Under the pieces are notes generated by a model, which was given only the letters and a program-made list of their open reading frames with translations, made no database searches and was not told the DNA's origin. The position numbers were made by a program, and so were the translations under genes. A stretch of DNA of 64,000 nt from Liquidambar formosana. Its lineage: Eukaryota > Streptophyta > Magnoliopsida > Saxifragales > Altingiaceae. Where the stretch lies: the NCBI GenBank assembly GCA_039720395.1, contig CM077827.1, forward strand, positions 9,153,991 through 9,217,990, read 5' to 3'. Below, one piece after another: positions 49,301 through 60,100 of this stretch (within the stretch, counting starts at the first letter, position 1; every line of letters starts with the position of its first letter).

Positions 49301-51597
49301 GAGGATGATGATCAGGTGAGCACATGTTGATATAACTTATATCAACACCTGCATTGGGGGTTGTACCTCGTGCATTAGTGAGTTACGGGATACATAGGAC
49401 CAATGCACATGGTACAACCTCTAATGCATGGTGCTGATATAACTTATATCAACACATGATAGCCTGATGGGGACTGATACATATATACAGATCCAGTCTC
49501 ATCAACATGTGCTGTTTTTCTGTTTGAAAAAGCACCATCATTGGGAGTTGTACCCCATGCATGTGTGGTACAACCTATGTTGCATGGACACGCCAATTTT
49601 GGGGGAAATGCAGTGTCAGACACGTGTCGGACACAGTCACTTGCCCGACACGCCTACGGCACATGTCCGACACTCCAAAGAGGTGTCCAGTCAATTTTAC
49701 TGTTCTTTTTTGGTCCGACACGGTTAGGACACAGGGGGGGGGGGGGGGGGACACTCCAAGGACACGCGCGGGACACTCTAGGGACACGGCAGAGCCATTT
49801 TGTAAATATTATTTTTAAAAAAAGGGGTACATAATATTATTTTAAGAAAGAAGGGGTCTTTTTTGTATGGAAAATGTTGCTAAGTGCTAACTAATTACTA
49901 TACTTCAAGTTAAATGCCATTGTTAAAAGCTTTTTGATGTTTTGGTTGTCTTTGTGATTAATGATTGTCTTTTTAGTTCCATGCATTTGTTCTTAGCAAA
50001 AAAAAAAAAAAAAAGTTCCATGCATTTGAATACTTTTTTGATGTGTATAATGGAATTATATATATATATATCTAATTATAAATATATATTTATTTATTGC
50101 CGTATCCCCGTTGTGTCGTGTCCTAGTTTTTTTAAGATTTGCCGTGTCAAAGTGTTCGTGTCGTGTCGTACCCGTGTCTCGTGTCCATGTCCGTGCTTCT
50201 TAGGGTACAACCCACCTATACACAAGGTACAACCCCCTAATGTATGGTGCTGATGTATGGATGTATGTATAAGACAACCCAAACATTTAATTATAAAATT
50301 GCACGATTAAAAATAAGGTACAAAAATTTGAAAGTATGAGAAGCCTAAATATTATTGAAATGGGGATACTGAAAGAAGGGGAAGTAATTGAGGAGAGAAG
50401 TCATTGGGTCCAATGTGGGTGTGGTAATTATGGATCTTTTTTAAGGGTGTTTTGGTCATTTGTATAGTGAGAGGATAATAGTGTCTTTTAATTTTATAAT
50501 AGGGATATTTTGGTCAGTCAAAAGTTTTTGTACTATCTGTATTTTTAGTAGTAGTAGAGATTGGGAATTGCAAGGGATCACTGGATCAGTGCTTGTTCGA
50601 AATTGTAGAACGTTTAACATGGTGAATCACAATTATTTTCTCAAGTTTTATTCTTTGAACAATCAAGAACATATCAGAAACTATTGGATGAATTGCCCAC
50701 GACGAGTGGATTGTTTAGGCTTAGGAATCCAGGTTAAACCCAATTTGGTTGGGCTTTCTCCTGCACTGCTGCTCATGGATCCTCAATTATTTTTGTCAAT
50801 TATTGGCTTCACCTAACCAGTACCTCAATTTTCCTTTACATTCATCTTGATAGGGGAATGATTCTTATGATAGGGGAAGGATAGATAGACAAGCAAATAA
50901 ATATCTATTACATACTATAATTAAGAGTTATGATGACTTCGGCACTATATGGGGTGGTTTCTTAATGACCCTTCCCTCCAAATTCCATCATTCTCCTCAT
51001 TCTTGGTCCCACACCATGATGTCAGCAACCCCTTTTCCACTTTTTTTTTCTCCCCCCCCCCCCCCCCCCCCCACCGCCCCAAAAAAAAAAAAATGAAACA
51101 ACCTTCCCTCTCTTCTAATATAAGTTGTAGAAAGGATAATCTTGACTATAGGATTAACACTGAGCGGTTGTTTGGCAAACTTGAAAACTTGACCACCTAA
51201 GTTTAATCATTTTTTATTTCACATTGATTGTTGAATCTCTTTTTGCTGATAATTCTGTTTAGCTGAACCGAGAGAGAATAATAGCATTTTTGGTACTTAT
51301 ATAAGTAATTTAAATGAATAAGTTACTGTTTGGTTCCTGCGCATTGTGCGGGTCCATTCTAGTACATGTATATATATAACATAACAGATTTCTCTCGAAA
51401 ATGTTGTCCATATACATAGTGAATTTATTATAAAGTTTCTGGTCTTGACCTTGAAAACAGAATGCTGATGGCTACTGATAAATTCCTTAAGTAATTTTTA
51501 TCGAATTGAGCTTTATTAGCAAATTCAAACATGGCAGGTGACATTAGTGAAAATGGTGAATGAAGCCACGGCGAACATTCCTAATTGGGGCTCGTAA
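43320..51597 (+). CDS. HPAT: Hydroxyproline O-arabinosyltransferase (HPAT family, GT95)
   Basis: Eight exons join in frame: 43320-43724, 45536-45603, 45699-45900, 46032-46129, 46231-46300, 47243-47314, 47513-47626 and 51538-51597. They total 1089 bases, 362 residues plus TAA, the usual length for the family. An N-terminal signal anchor lies at residues about 6-27 (FFYTLLITFSVALVTYNIII), as in Golgi type II enzymes. Conserved blocks include YNTWQCRIMYYWFKKFKDGP in exon 1, YILMAEPDHIIVKP (159-172), GYDxx-type TYGCDYDMK in exon 6, and the C-terminal NEATANIPNWGS. The family adds the first arabinose to hydroxyproline on CLE peptides and extensins; relatives are Arabidopsis HPAT1-3, Medicago RDN1 and tomato FIN. 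The paralogue is not assigned. Intron 7 is 3.9 kb and full of insertions, leaving only 19 codons beyond it. Intron 1 (1.8 kb) holds a LINE tail. All splice sites are GT-AG and no lesion was seen, so the gene looks functional. Confidence 0.96.
44300..44640 (+). mobile_element. LINE 3' end in HPAT intron 1
   Basis: Codons read CHTIFWSVWKEINRKTFDGE, matching the conserved W-x-I/V-W-K-E-R/I-N-R-x-T-F end of plant LINE polyproteins. Non-coding tail and an A-run (44632-44640) follow. It is a 5'-truncated LINE copy in the same orientation as the gene. Confidence 0.75.
45116..45138 (+). repeat. G23 homopolymer in HPAT intron 1
   Basis: There are twenty-three consecutive G residues followed by a GGA-rich stretch. 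A G-quadruplex in the nascent transcript is conceivable, since the run is on the sense strand. Confidence 0.9.
46366..46610. mobile_element. Partial Stowaway-like MITE in HPAT intron 5
   Basis: The phrase CTCCCTCCATCCCAATTTG at 46366 is the typical terminal sequence of Stowaway (Tc1/mariner) MITEs. No matching inverted end was found downstream, so only one terminus is preserved and the right border given here is a guess. Confidence 0.55.
48165..49310. other. AT-rich part of HPAT intron 7
   Basis: It starts with a phrase (actagcagtgcaccacatgttgc) like the suspected element start at 24948. Two tandem copies of about 65 bp (tagattgatgatwgtagttc...aagtaagattc) lie at 48989-49118. No coding sequence is recognisable. 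Confidence 0.4.
49311..49468. mobile_element. Small hairpin MITE (family C) in HPAT intron 7
   Basis: Arms of about 70 bp are inverted (tgatataacttatatcaaca occurs on both sides), with ggttgtacc and its complement nearer the centre. The interior phrase gagttacggga is shared with 11323-11457. Confidence 0.65.
49576..50203. mobile_element. Mutator-type MITE, family B copy 2, 9-bp TSD
   Basis: It has exact duplications GGTACAACC (49567-49575, 50204-50212). The left end TATGTTGCATGGACACGCC is related to the complemented right end of the family B element at 7311-8044. The interior has repeated gacac/gtgtc motifs, a G17 run at 49734-49750 and AT-rich sequence. It landed in another repeat that itself contains ggtacaacc phrases. 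Confidence 0.8.
51052..51072 (+). repeat. C21 homopolymer in HPAT intron 7
   Basis: Twenty-one consecutive C residues lie between T and A runs, a complementary counterpart of the G-runs elsewhere in the window. Confidence 0.88.
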
Positions 51598-52200
51598 AGA
51601 GGTGAACTTGGTGGAGAGCTGCTGTAGACATACTGCTAGTTTGTGGATAATAGGTGAAGGTGTTACCTTTCACATTTTCTTGGATACCACATATATTTCA
51701 TGCCTGTTCTGTTTTGGATTGCACAGCTCCCCTGATGCAGCAGTGGGGAGTCTGAAACTTGCTGAATGTCTGGGTCCGGCCTGGCCTTATTGGTGTTGTA
51801 GCTCAACGTACAGATGTTGCATGTTGTCTTGTAAACCAACAACATATCAAAATGTCTTTTTATTTTCCTGAAACTTTTAGGAATTAGGTTCAGTCTTCTG
51901 AGGCGTGTATTGCATATCACACGAGGATCTAGCCATGGGCTTGTTGTCAGTGTTCAATTATAAGATGCTGTTGTTTGACAAACCAACTTCAATGCTTCGG
52001 TATTTTAGCATGATTTTTTCAGTTCATTTTCCTGCCAAGTCTCTTTAACTCTTTTAACTTAAAAAAAATTCTTGTAATGTTGCTCTTACAACACATCCAA
52101 TAATCCACAGGTTATAAGAAATAAAAGGATCTGAACAACTAGATGCCTACCTGTATAATTTATTGAATAGCAGATAAAAACTGCATGTGTTGGCTCATTA
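51598..52200. other. 3' flank of HPAT
   Basis: This should contain the 3' untranslated region. An AATAAA-like signal occurs only weakly (agaaataaaagg near 52118). No other feature was seen. Confidence 0.4.
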
Positions 52201-52211
52201 ATAATTGCACT

Positions 52212-52360
52212 TTGTCCTCGATTGATTTCTTTTTTTCAGTTGTTGGCCTCTTATTTACACACACACACACACTTTGTCCTCGATTGATTTCATTTTTCCA
52301 GTTGGCCTCTTATTTACACACACACACACACTTTGTCCTCGATTGATTTCTTTTTTTCAG
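52212..52360. repeat. Tandem repeat of about 60 bp with (CA)n
   Basis: Nearly three copies of tttgtcctcgattgatttc are separated by ggcctcttatttacac and a short (CA)n run. The copies are almost identical, so the array is young or homogenised. Confidence 0.85.
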
Positions 52361-52399
52361 TGAAGGATATCTTAGACTGTACTCTCGCCGATGTTCAAT

Positions 52400-52560
52400 T
52401 CAAACTATTCCCCTAACGGCTCATATAAGACATTCTAGATTTACACAATTAGCAATCCTTACAAGGAGTTGAAATGATGACTTTCGGAGAGCAATTCCAA
52501 AGGCCTAACCACTCAACCAACTTGGTAGTGACATTGCTAATTGAATTTTGACGTGGCTGA
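52400..52560 (-). mobile_element. Possible SINE fragment (minus strand)
   Basis: On the minus strand, TTGGTTGAGTGGTTAGGCC resembles a tRNA A-box region and CATTTCAACTCC a weak B-box. The spacing fits, but the B-box is poor. Confidence 0.4.
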
Positions 52561-54141
52561 AAATGACATCATTTTTTTATAAATTCAACTCTTATAATTG
52601 CGAAAGTACAAGGTAATTCTATGGTATCTACAAGGTTTTTAGGATACCATACCCACTTACTATTTAAAGTGACCTACTTACCATTTGAAGTGACTCATTT
52701 ACCATTTAGTGATCATTTACCATTTGAAGTGAGCATTTCAAATAGTTCACTCACTATTTGAAATGACCAACTTACCATTTCCTTATGGGTATAGAACCCA
52801 ATTTTTTGTTAGGGTACCATAGAATTGGCCAAAAGGGGCAATAGTACAATAACAAGAAGTCTGTGGGAAGGGCCGTCGACTCTAGAAATAGAAGACAAGA
52901 TTACTACCACAGGGGACTCGATTCCCAAATTCGCGGCTTGCCATTTTGTGACCAGGCTTGCAATGATGCCAGTTACCAACAGACCATTAGGCTTGCATTA
53001 AGTTCCCCAGTTTTCCCTTTTTTTGAAAAAGTGATGTCTAGTCTTTTTTTCCCCTTTTTTGAAACAGGTTTTTGGGCTTTTTAACCTAAGTTGAGTAATC
53101 CCCTACCGATATACAAGAAAACTTCTCTTCAAGCAATAAAACGTGCTATATTAAGAAATCACTTTGCTTGCAGAACCGCGAGTTCAATTTTTTTTTTCCT
53201 ACTAAAAAAAATGAACTTACTTCCGGTCTTCAGTCTCTACAATGGGCCACCAAAACAAGAAAATTTTGGAGAGGAGAATAAATGGTATTATTGCTAATTA
53301 ATGATCATATACAACGTTTCTTGTCATCATTTCTTAGGCAAAATAAAAAATATAAAATATAAAAAGGATACCAATAAATTTTACAAAAACAATATCTACT
53401 AATTTTACAAATAAATTTTCACAAAAAACAATGAATTTAATAAAAGGTTTTCCAGCTATAACTTGTTGTATAAGGACGCCTATAACCATTTCTGAGTAAC
53501 ATGACTTCCTGTTATCCACTTAACCAAAATAAAAAATAAAGAAAATGGCTTCCCTGCAAACAAAAGAGAGGATCGAATTTTATGAGGCTGGGTAACCCCA
53601 ACCCAAGTTTCACATCGTGGATTTCATGTCCTTGGACTGCGGCTGTGAAGGTGGTCTCAAAGACCTTTCTTTTCCTTTCTTTACTCTAACACAGCCTCAT
53701 GACTATGAGGTCTGGCTATCCCCAACCCAAGTGTCACATTGCAGACAGCAAGCATAACATTCAATACATGGGGATCGTATGTAATGAGTTTCTAGGCATA
53801 CAGTGTGTTTGCTGAAGTGGAGACCAACTTGATATAGTAGAGGTGAGGAAGAGTTTCTTTCAACACATGTATTTATGTGTGCTATGGTGAAAGTGATTAA
53901 AGAAGTAATTTATGATTGATGATTGATGATTGATGATCATTTATTGAGGCAAATTCTGGCATTGGATGTATGGGCCATGAAGCAGTAGTTTCTGCTCGTC
54001 TACCTGATTATAATAGCAATCATAGATTTTGAGAACATGTCTCGATCAATTTTTATGCCGAAGGGCAGAAAATGGATGTCCCATATGGGTTGATGGAGTC
54101 GCAAAAAATGACAGGTTTCATTCAAGGAATCAAATATATCA
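52561..54141. other. Convergent intergenic region between HPAT and the SET gene
   Basis: The two genes converge here. The stretch contains repeated taccatttgaagtgac-like phrases at about 52662-52780 and a repeated ccccaacccaag phrase at 53598 and 53734. I recognise no gene. Confidence 0.4.
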
Positions 54142-57100
54142 TCAATTCAAGTAACGCCTACAATTTTTTGAGTTGCAAAAACAAGGAATCTTCTTACCTT
54201 CGTCCTCATGATTAAAATGGTAGTCATATGTTATCTCTTCTCCAGGGTATATGTCTCTCTCTGCAAAAAAGACGACCTGCAAGCCCAGAAACCAGTAAGT
54301 GATTCTATGTTCTAGTGCTTCCAAGAGTTCAAATCATGTTTTACGATGAATGACATCCAGTGGTCACAGGACAATTTCAAATGGCTTACTTGTGGTACAC
54401 ATCCTCTAGAATCTTTTCATTCTGCCCTGAAGAGTTTCCAATTAACAAAATAGCAAGCCACAATTCTTTATGAGGTGTCAATTTTTCCTATAAATATGAC
54501 TTATTATTTTTTCCAAAGGAGCTTTGATTCACAATTGCAAGAGCTGGAAAGAGAAGGTGCATTCATATAGCATAAGAGCCCCATTTTCAGGAGTTGTCAA
54601 CCTGAAACTCCAGAGCTTGGAAATGGAATTCAACAAAATCTCTTGCAATTTTTAAGATGAATTTTACCAGAAAGCACAAGGAACCATGTAACAAGGACAG
54701 TGACAAATTTTTTATTTTTTTATTTTTTGTGTCTAACATGAATGTATGGTGTCAGTGACCTCAAAAGAAGAAGAAGAAGAAGAAGAAGAAGAAGAAGAGG
54801 TAACATGAGTATTGATGTGCAACATGGCATAAAATTTTGAATGCAGTGCATTTGTTGCATGGTGGAGTATTTGAACAAGCAGTGATGTCTAACTATAGAG
54901 GGAATTGGTTCACAATCACCAAGCACAATACAAAGCAAAATTGGCCAATGAAAGCCATTCCTCCTTGCAAACACACATTGCACTTGTGACTAAATTTACT
55001 TTGGCAACCCCATACAAAAGAAAGAGGTAAAATATCTGAATTTTAAATTACCTTCTTGTCGTTCCTCACTGAAATTACTTTGGCAACGCAATTTGGCTGG
55101 ACATATAAATTGACAATTAAGTTAGAAAATGAGTTCAAGCACATAATGGTGAGAATATCTTCAGGAAAATTTTAAAATTCTTATCACTACAAGTTCAGGA
55201 AAGCCCAACTGTACTACAAATAAACCAACAATAAAATTCTAATAATTTCAAAATTCATTGCTGTCTTTTTCATGCTACAAGGTTTTGTATCGAACATTCC
55301 TTAACTTTTCTGACAAAATTGTTGATCATCCAAATGCTATAAATGATGCATAATTTTAGCCCGCAATTATACAACCTTATATTCCACATTAATAAGAAAA
55401 GCTCTTGTATAGTTGTATGTCCTATAATTCTTCCATTGCCAATGGCATAATGGTAGCTCAAGTCATTTAAACTTTAAGGTAAAAATACACTAGAAAAGAT
55501 TTAATTGGATCTCTGGAAGATAGATAATTACCAGGCAGGAATGGTTGACAAAACGAGCAATCCCCCCTTTGCGGGTAGCATCGATAATGTGCTCTTTATC
55601 TATTCTAAAGAAGTAGCAAGCGCTCTTGTACTGAAGTTTTTTTCCAGATTGATATTCACTCTCTCTTTTATCAGCCACACGGAGACCCACTATCTCACCC
55701 ACATACTCAACAACCTACAAGAGCATGTAAACACATCATATTTTCTCATCAAAACAAGAATGGGTCGTACATTTTAAAGAGGCAATCTGACCATTGCACC
55801 ACGGAAAATGAATCGAGATGTGTAAAGACCAAGGGCATGTATGCCAGACTTGTATACAACCAAATGCTTCCAACCCTTTGCTTGTTTGTAGCGAGCATAC
55901 TCTTTCTGCAAGTAATAGAAAAAGAACACGTACTAATCATTATTTAACCTTCTAGTGAAGTTATAAGTTTTCAAATCCTGCCATTTCAGTCAGCAATTAG
56001 GCCAAAACTAGCAAGAGATAATATATAAAGAAAACAAGAACTTTGGCCCTCCATTGTTTTCAGCATCGTTTCTCATTCAAAGGCTAAGATGTTGAATTAT
56101 GCAGTCCCAAAAACAAAGGACATATACTTAAATTATTGGCAAAGTTGCAACAAGTTTTCAAATCCTGCCATTTCAGTCAGCAATTAGGCAAAAACTATTA
56201 AGAGATAATATATAAAGAAAAAACAAACTTTGGCCCTCCATTTTTTTCAGCACCGTTTCTTATTCAAAGGCTAAGATGTTGAATTATGCAGTCCCAAAAA
56301 CAAAGGACGTGTACTTAAATTATTGGCAAAGTTGCAACATATTTTGATATTTTAAAAAAGCAAAAAGATGGTTCTAAATTTCTAAAGATTTCAATTCAGA
56401 GTTTGAAGAAAACCTAAATAAAACCAAGAGGAGACTGAAGCAATAGTATCCATTAAAACAGAAACTCTCACACCATCTTCAATTGCAAACAATAGCACAA
56501 ACATGATTGCGCAGATCATATCTGCTAAACTTAAGTACTCTAATGCACTACTTACAATATCTATTTCTATTTATATCAAGGAAAGAAACAAAAAGAAAAA
56601 ATCTACTATAAATTGTGTTAGCTAAAAATTGAGTGCTTAAATAGATTCTAATACAGCACAGTCAGAAGTGATATAAGCATTTGAATATACCCGACAGTCG
56701 TACTCAATATCTGAAATTGGTTTCTTTGGAAGCCCTTTTGTGCAGGACTTTTGCCCATTGATGTGAAGCCATGCATTTAACTGCTCCTGAGGAACAAGGC
56801 ATCCACCATTGCCATTTGATTGACAGTACAGATTATGCCGGAAGCCATCCCGTTTGCGACCCTTGTAACCCTAATAAAAAAAAATTTAAAAGAATCAGAG
56901 CATAGATACCCCAGTTCTTTGTATCCCAATGCATTAAATAAGTTTGAATCAATAGAAGAAATACCTCCGTCCTAGAACAGGTTAATTCCTTCCCTTCTGG
57001 ACAACCAGTTTCCACATCAATGGGTTCCCCATCAGATTCACATTGGGGGTACGTCGCATGAAGCACACATCTTCCATAGAATCCAACGCTTTCATTATCA

Positions 57101-60100
57101 TCACCTTCAACCTCACTTTGCAACAGACCCTGACCCAATACAACTATGCTTAATGAGTAGGGCAAGCAGACAACATCATTTAATTTCTTAAATAATTGGC
57201 AATGTATGTTTTCTTCTATATAAAATTAGCAAAACAAATAAGTATTATAAGAGGTTTAGGAAAGGCAACTTAGAATTAACCAACAATGTAACAAGAATAA
57301 AAAAATTTACGCCGTACTTATTAAACATTTCATACATAATTACATATACATCATGGAATTACCTAGCCTAGCCTAGGTTCCTACGTAAATCACATGATGT
57401 ACATCATGGAATTACCTAGCCTAGCCTAGGTTCCTACGTAAATCACATGATGTATAGGTCACCCATAACATGTCATACAAGGCATGTTTTAAATTACTAT
57501 TTTAAAAGCATTTAACAATTATATGTTCTAAGCAATAAGCAATGTCTAATGAAAACATTGTGACTTCTATTTAAAAATTGTACCTACCAGCAAGTATCTC
57601 AACTAAGTACACGTATAACAAGAATGGGATCAAGGCAGTATTGGTTTTATAAACAAACCATCAGCCACAAGCCTTGCAAACAATCTCATATCGACCACCA
57701 TCAATTCATGTGAAATGGTAACATGACCAGGATAGCAATAAAAAGTTACCATGAACAGAATAAAACAGTATTATACAAGCCTTTAAAGCAATCAACGTAG
57801 TGTTCAGAAAATGCAAACATTACATACTGACACAGAGTCTCGGTACCAATCCCAGCAGCAGAACTAGCAAGCATTAACCCAACTATGCAGAATCAGAGAT
57901 ATAGATCAAAGTGCAATCCACTATGATTCTAAAAATGAGCTTAGTTGCCTAGGCACGCAAATGTGGCAAGATATATGCTGCCCAGCAGCTTGTACTAGCT
58001 CATACTTAGCTTGCGTTAGTTTTGTATTAGCTTATGTGGTTAGTTAGAGAGTTAGGAGTATTAAAGTCATTTTAGCTTGAAATTCTCTATAAATAGGTGG
58101 TTTAGAGGTTAATGAGATCAATTTAAGAGCATATTCATCCATTGAAACAGATTGTAGAGAGCGGAGAGCTCTCTCACCGGAAATCCAAATCAGTTTGCAT
58201 TTTCCTTCATTTTCTCGCATTTTCTCATTTTCCTGTTGATTTCTTGGTTTATTGCATCACGCCCAGGCAACCGCATATGCATGATGAATGAATGCATTAT
58301 CTTGGAGATTCCCCTCAACGACAATAAGCCAATGTCATTTTATTACACTTTAACACTACAATCATACAAAGAGTTCCTCGGGTTGGATCATCAGATGCAC
58401 TGCTTCAGAATCATTAATTTGCGCCTCACTTGAGACTACATCTCACGAAAGTACAGAATAACTAGATTGTACATTATTGATATGAAAAAAGGCATGGTCG
58501 CTTGTCATCTAAAAATAGATGAGGCTCAAGAAAGTAGGTTGGCGAAAAAAAGGATTCAAGAAGCACATTGAAATAAATCGTTGAGAAAATTTGGTTAATC
58601 TTTTCCAAGTAAAACAAAAAGAACAACTAGGAATCATTGTACTAATAGGGGAAAAAAATAGGCATTCCACTTAACTGTAGGAAAAAAAAAATAAAAAATA
58701 AAAAAATAAATAATATATATATCAAGTGAGGACTAGTCCTGAGCATGGTTCAGAGTATCATCCGAGACGGACAAGATCTCTTTGGGTTTACCCGGTCTCG
58801 GAGGGGTTCGATACGAGAAATTCCAACAATCCAAGTATATAGGAGGAAGACATTGCAACGAACGAGACAAACAATCTCTCTCCTGGATTTCGATTGTAGC
58901 TCGAGGGGTTGGAAGTCTCAAATGACCTTCAATTCTCATCTAGAAATCTTCAAACATTGTGTGGCTTCTTTCAATCTTGGAAGAGAGAGAGAGAGAGGGA
59001 AAGAGAGGAGCACTTGTTTTCCTTGTGTCAGTGGGCTGAGATTAGCATATTGTAACTTACAAAGGTAAATGTTTGACGGTTTAACCTATTATAACTTATA
59101 AAATTATAATTTAGTCCCTTGAGTTTTATAATTTCCCCAAAAAAGTAATCCCTTCTAATACTAATTTGTTTAATTTATGAAAACTACCTAATAATTTTAG
59201 ATTTTAAAAAAAATAATAATAATAATAATTTTCTCATTAGCCAACCATGAGTCCTTTTAAAGAGTGATAATTTTTAATTTATATTTTATTTATATAAATT
59301 TTCTTAAATATTTTAAGATTTCTTTCAAATATAGTAATAAATAATAAACATGCCCTCTATTTCAATAATAATAAAAAAACTTATTAAATAATATATATTT
59401 TTATATAATGCCAACGTGTTAACGCTAGTTTTGATGTTTTTCACCATGTTATGTGTCCTAAGTTATTTATTTTACTTATTTGATGGTTCCTATGTAATTG
59501 TCCTTTTTTTTTTTCCTATGATTTTTTTAATCATTCTTTCATACTTAAAGATGTCTTGCCCGAAACATGACGAGATGGACGAGAACAAGATGACCAAGAC
59601 CAAAACATGATGATGACCAAGATCGAGACTTTGAACCATGGTCCCGAGAGTAGCCAAGTGAGAACATTTTTATCCTCAATTCTTATATATATTTATTAAT
59701 ATACTATACTTTTGCTACTTATTAAAATTATTAAATTTAAAAATAAAAATTTAATCCTATCAGAAGAGCCTAAAAATTAATTAAGCCTTTTGCATCAAGA
59801 TGCGATAATTTCAATCATAGAAGCCCTAAGTGGGAGTAGAGGCTACGTTGGGGGTAGGGGAACATAGAATAGTCAAAGGTTTGGAGCATATAGGAAGCGT
59901 TTGTGACACGTGTGTGTGTGTGCGCTATGTTACCCAATATGATATTTTGTAGGATGAAATTGTAGATAAAATCCAAGCCAAAATTTATAGTTGATTAAAA
60001 TTATAAAGACCTTCTGGTGAGCACACCAAGGATGAAACTGAACAGAGCAATTCAAAACCCTGCACTGTATAGATGAGCCACCCGGTCGGTCACAAATTGA

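Noticed and set aside
49467..49834. Three overlapping open frames on the plus strand
   Set aside because: They arise from the repeated gacac motif and G-run of a Mutator-type MITE.
52212..57456. CRISPR-like arrays from regularly repeated units
   Set aside because: The repeats are simple tandem duplications without unique spacers, in a nuclear plant genome.
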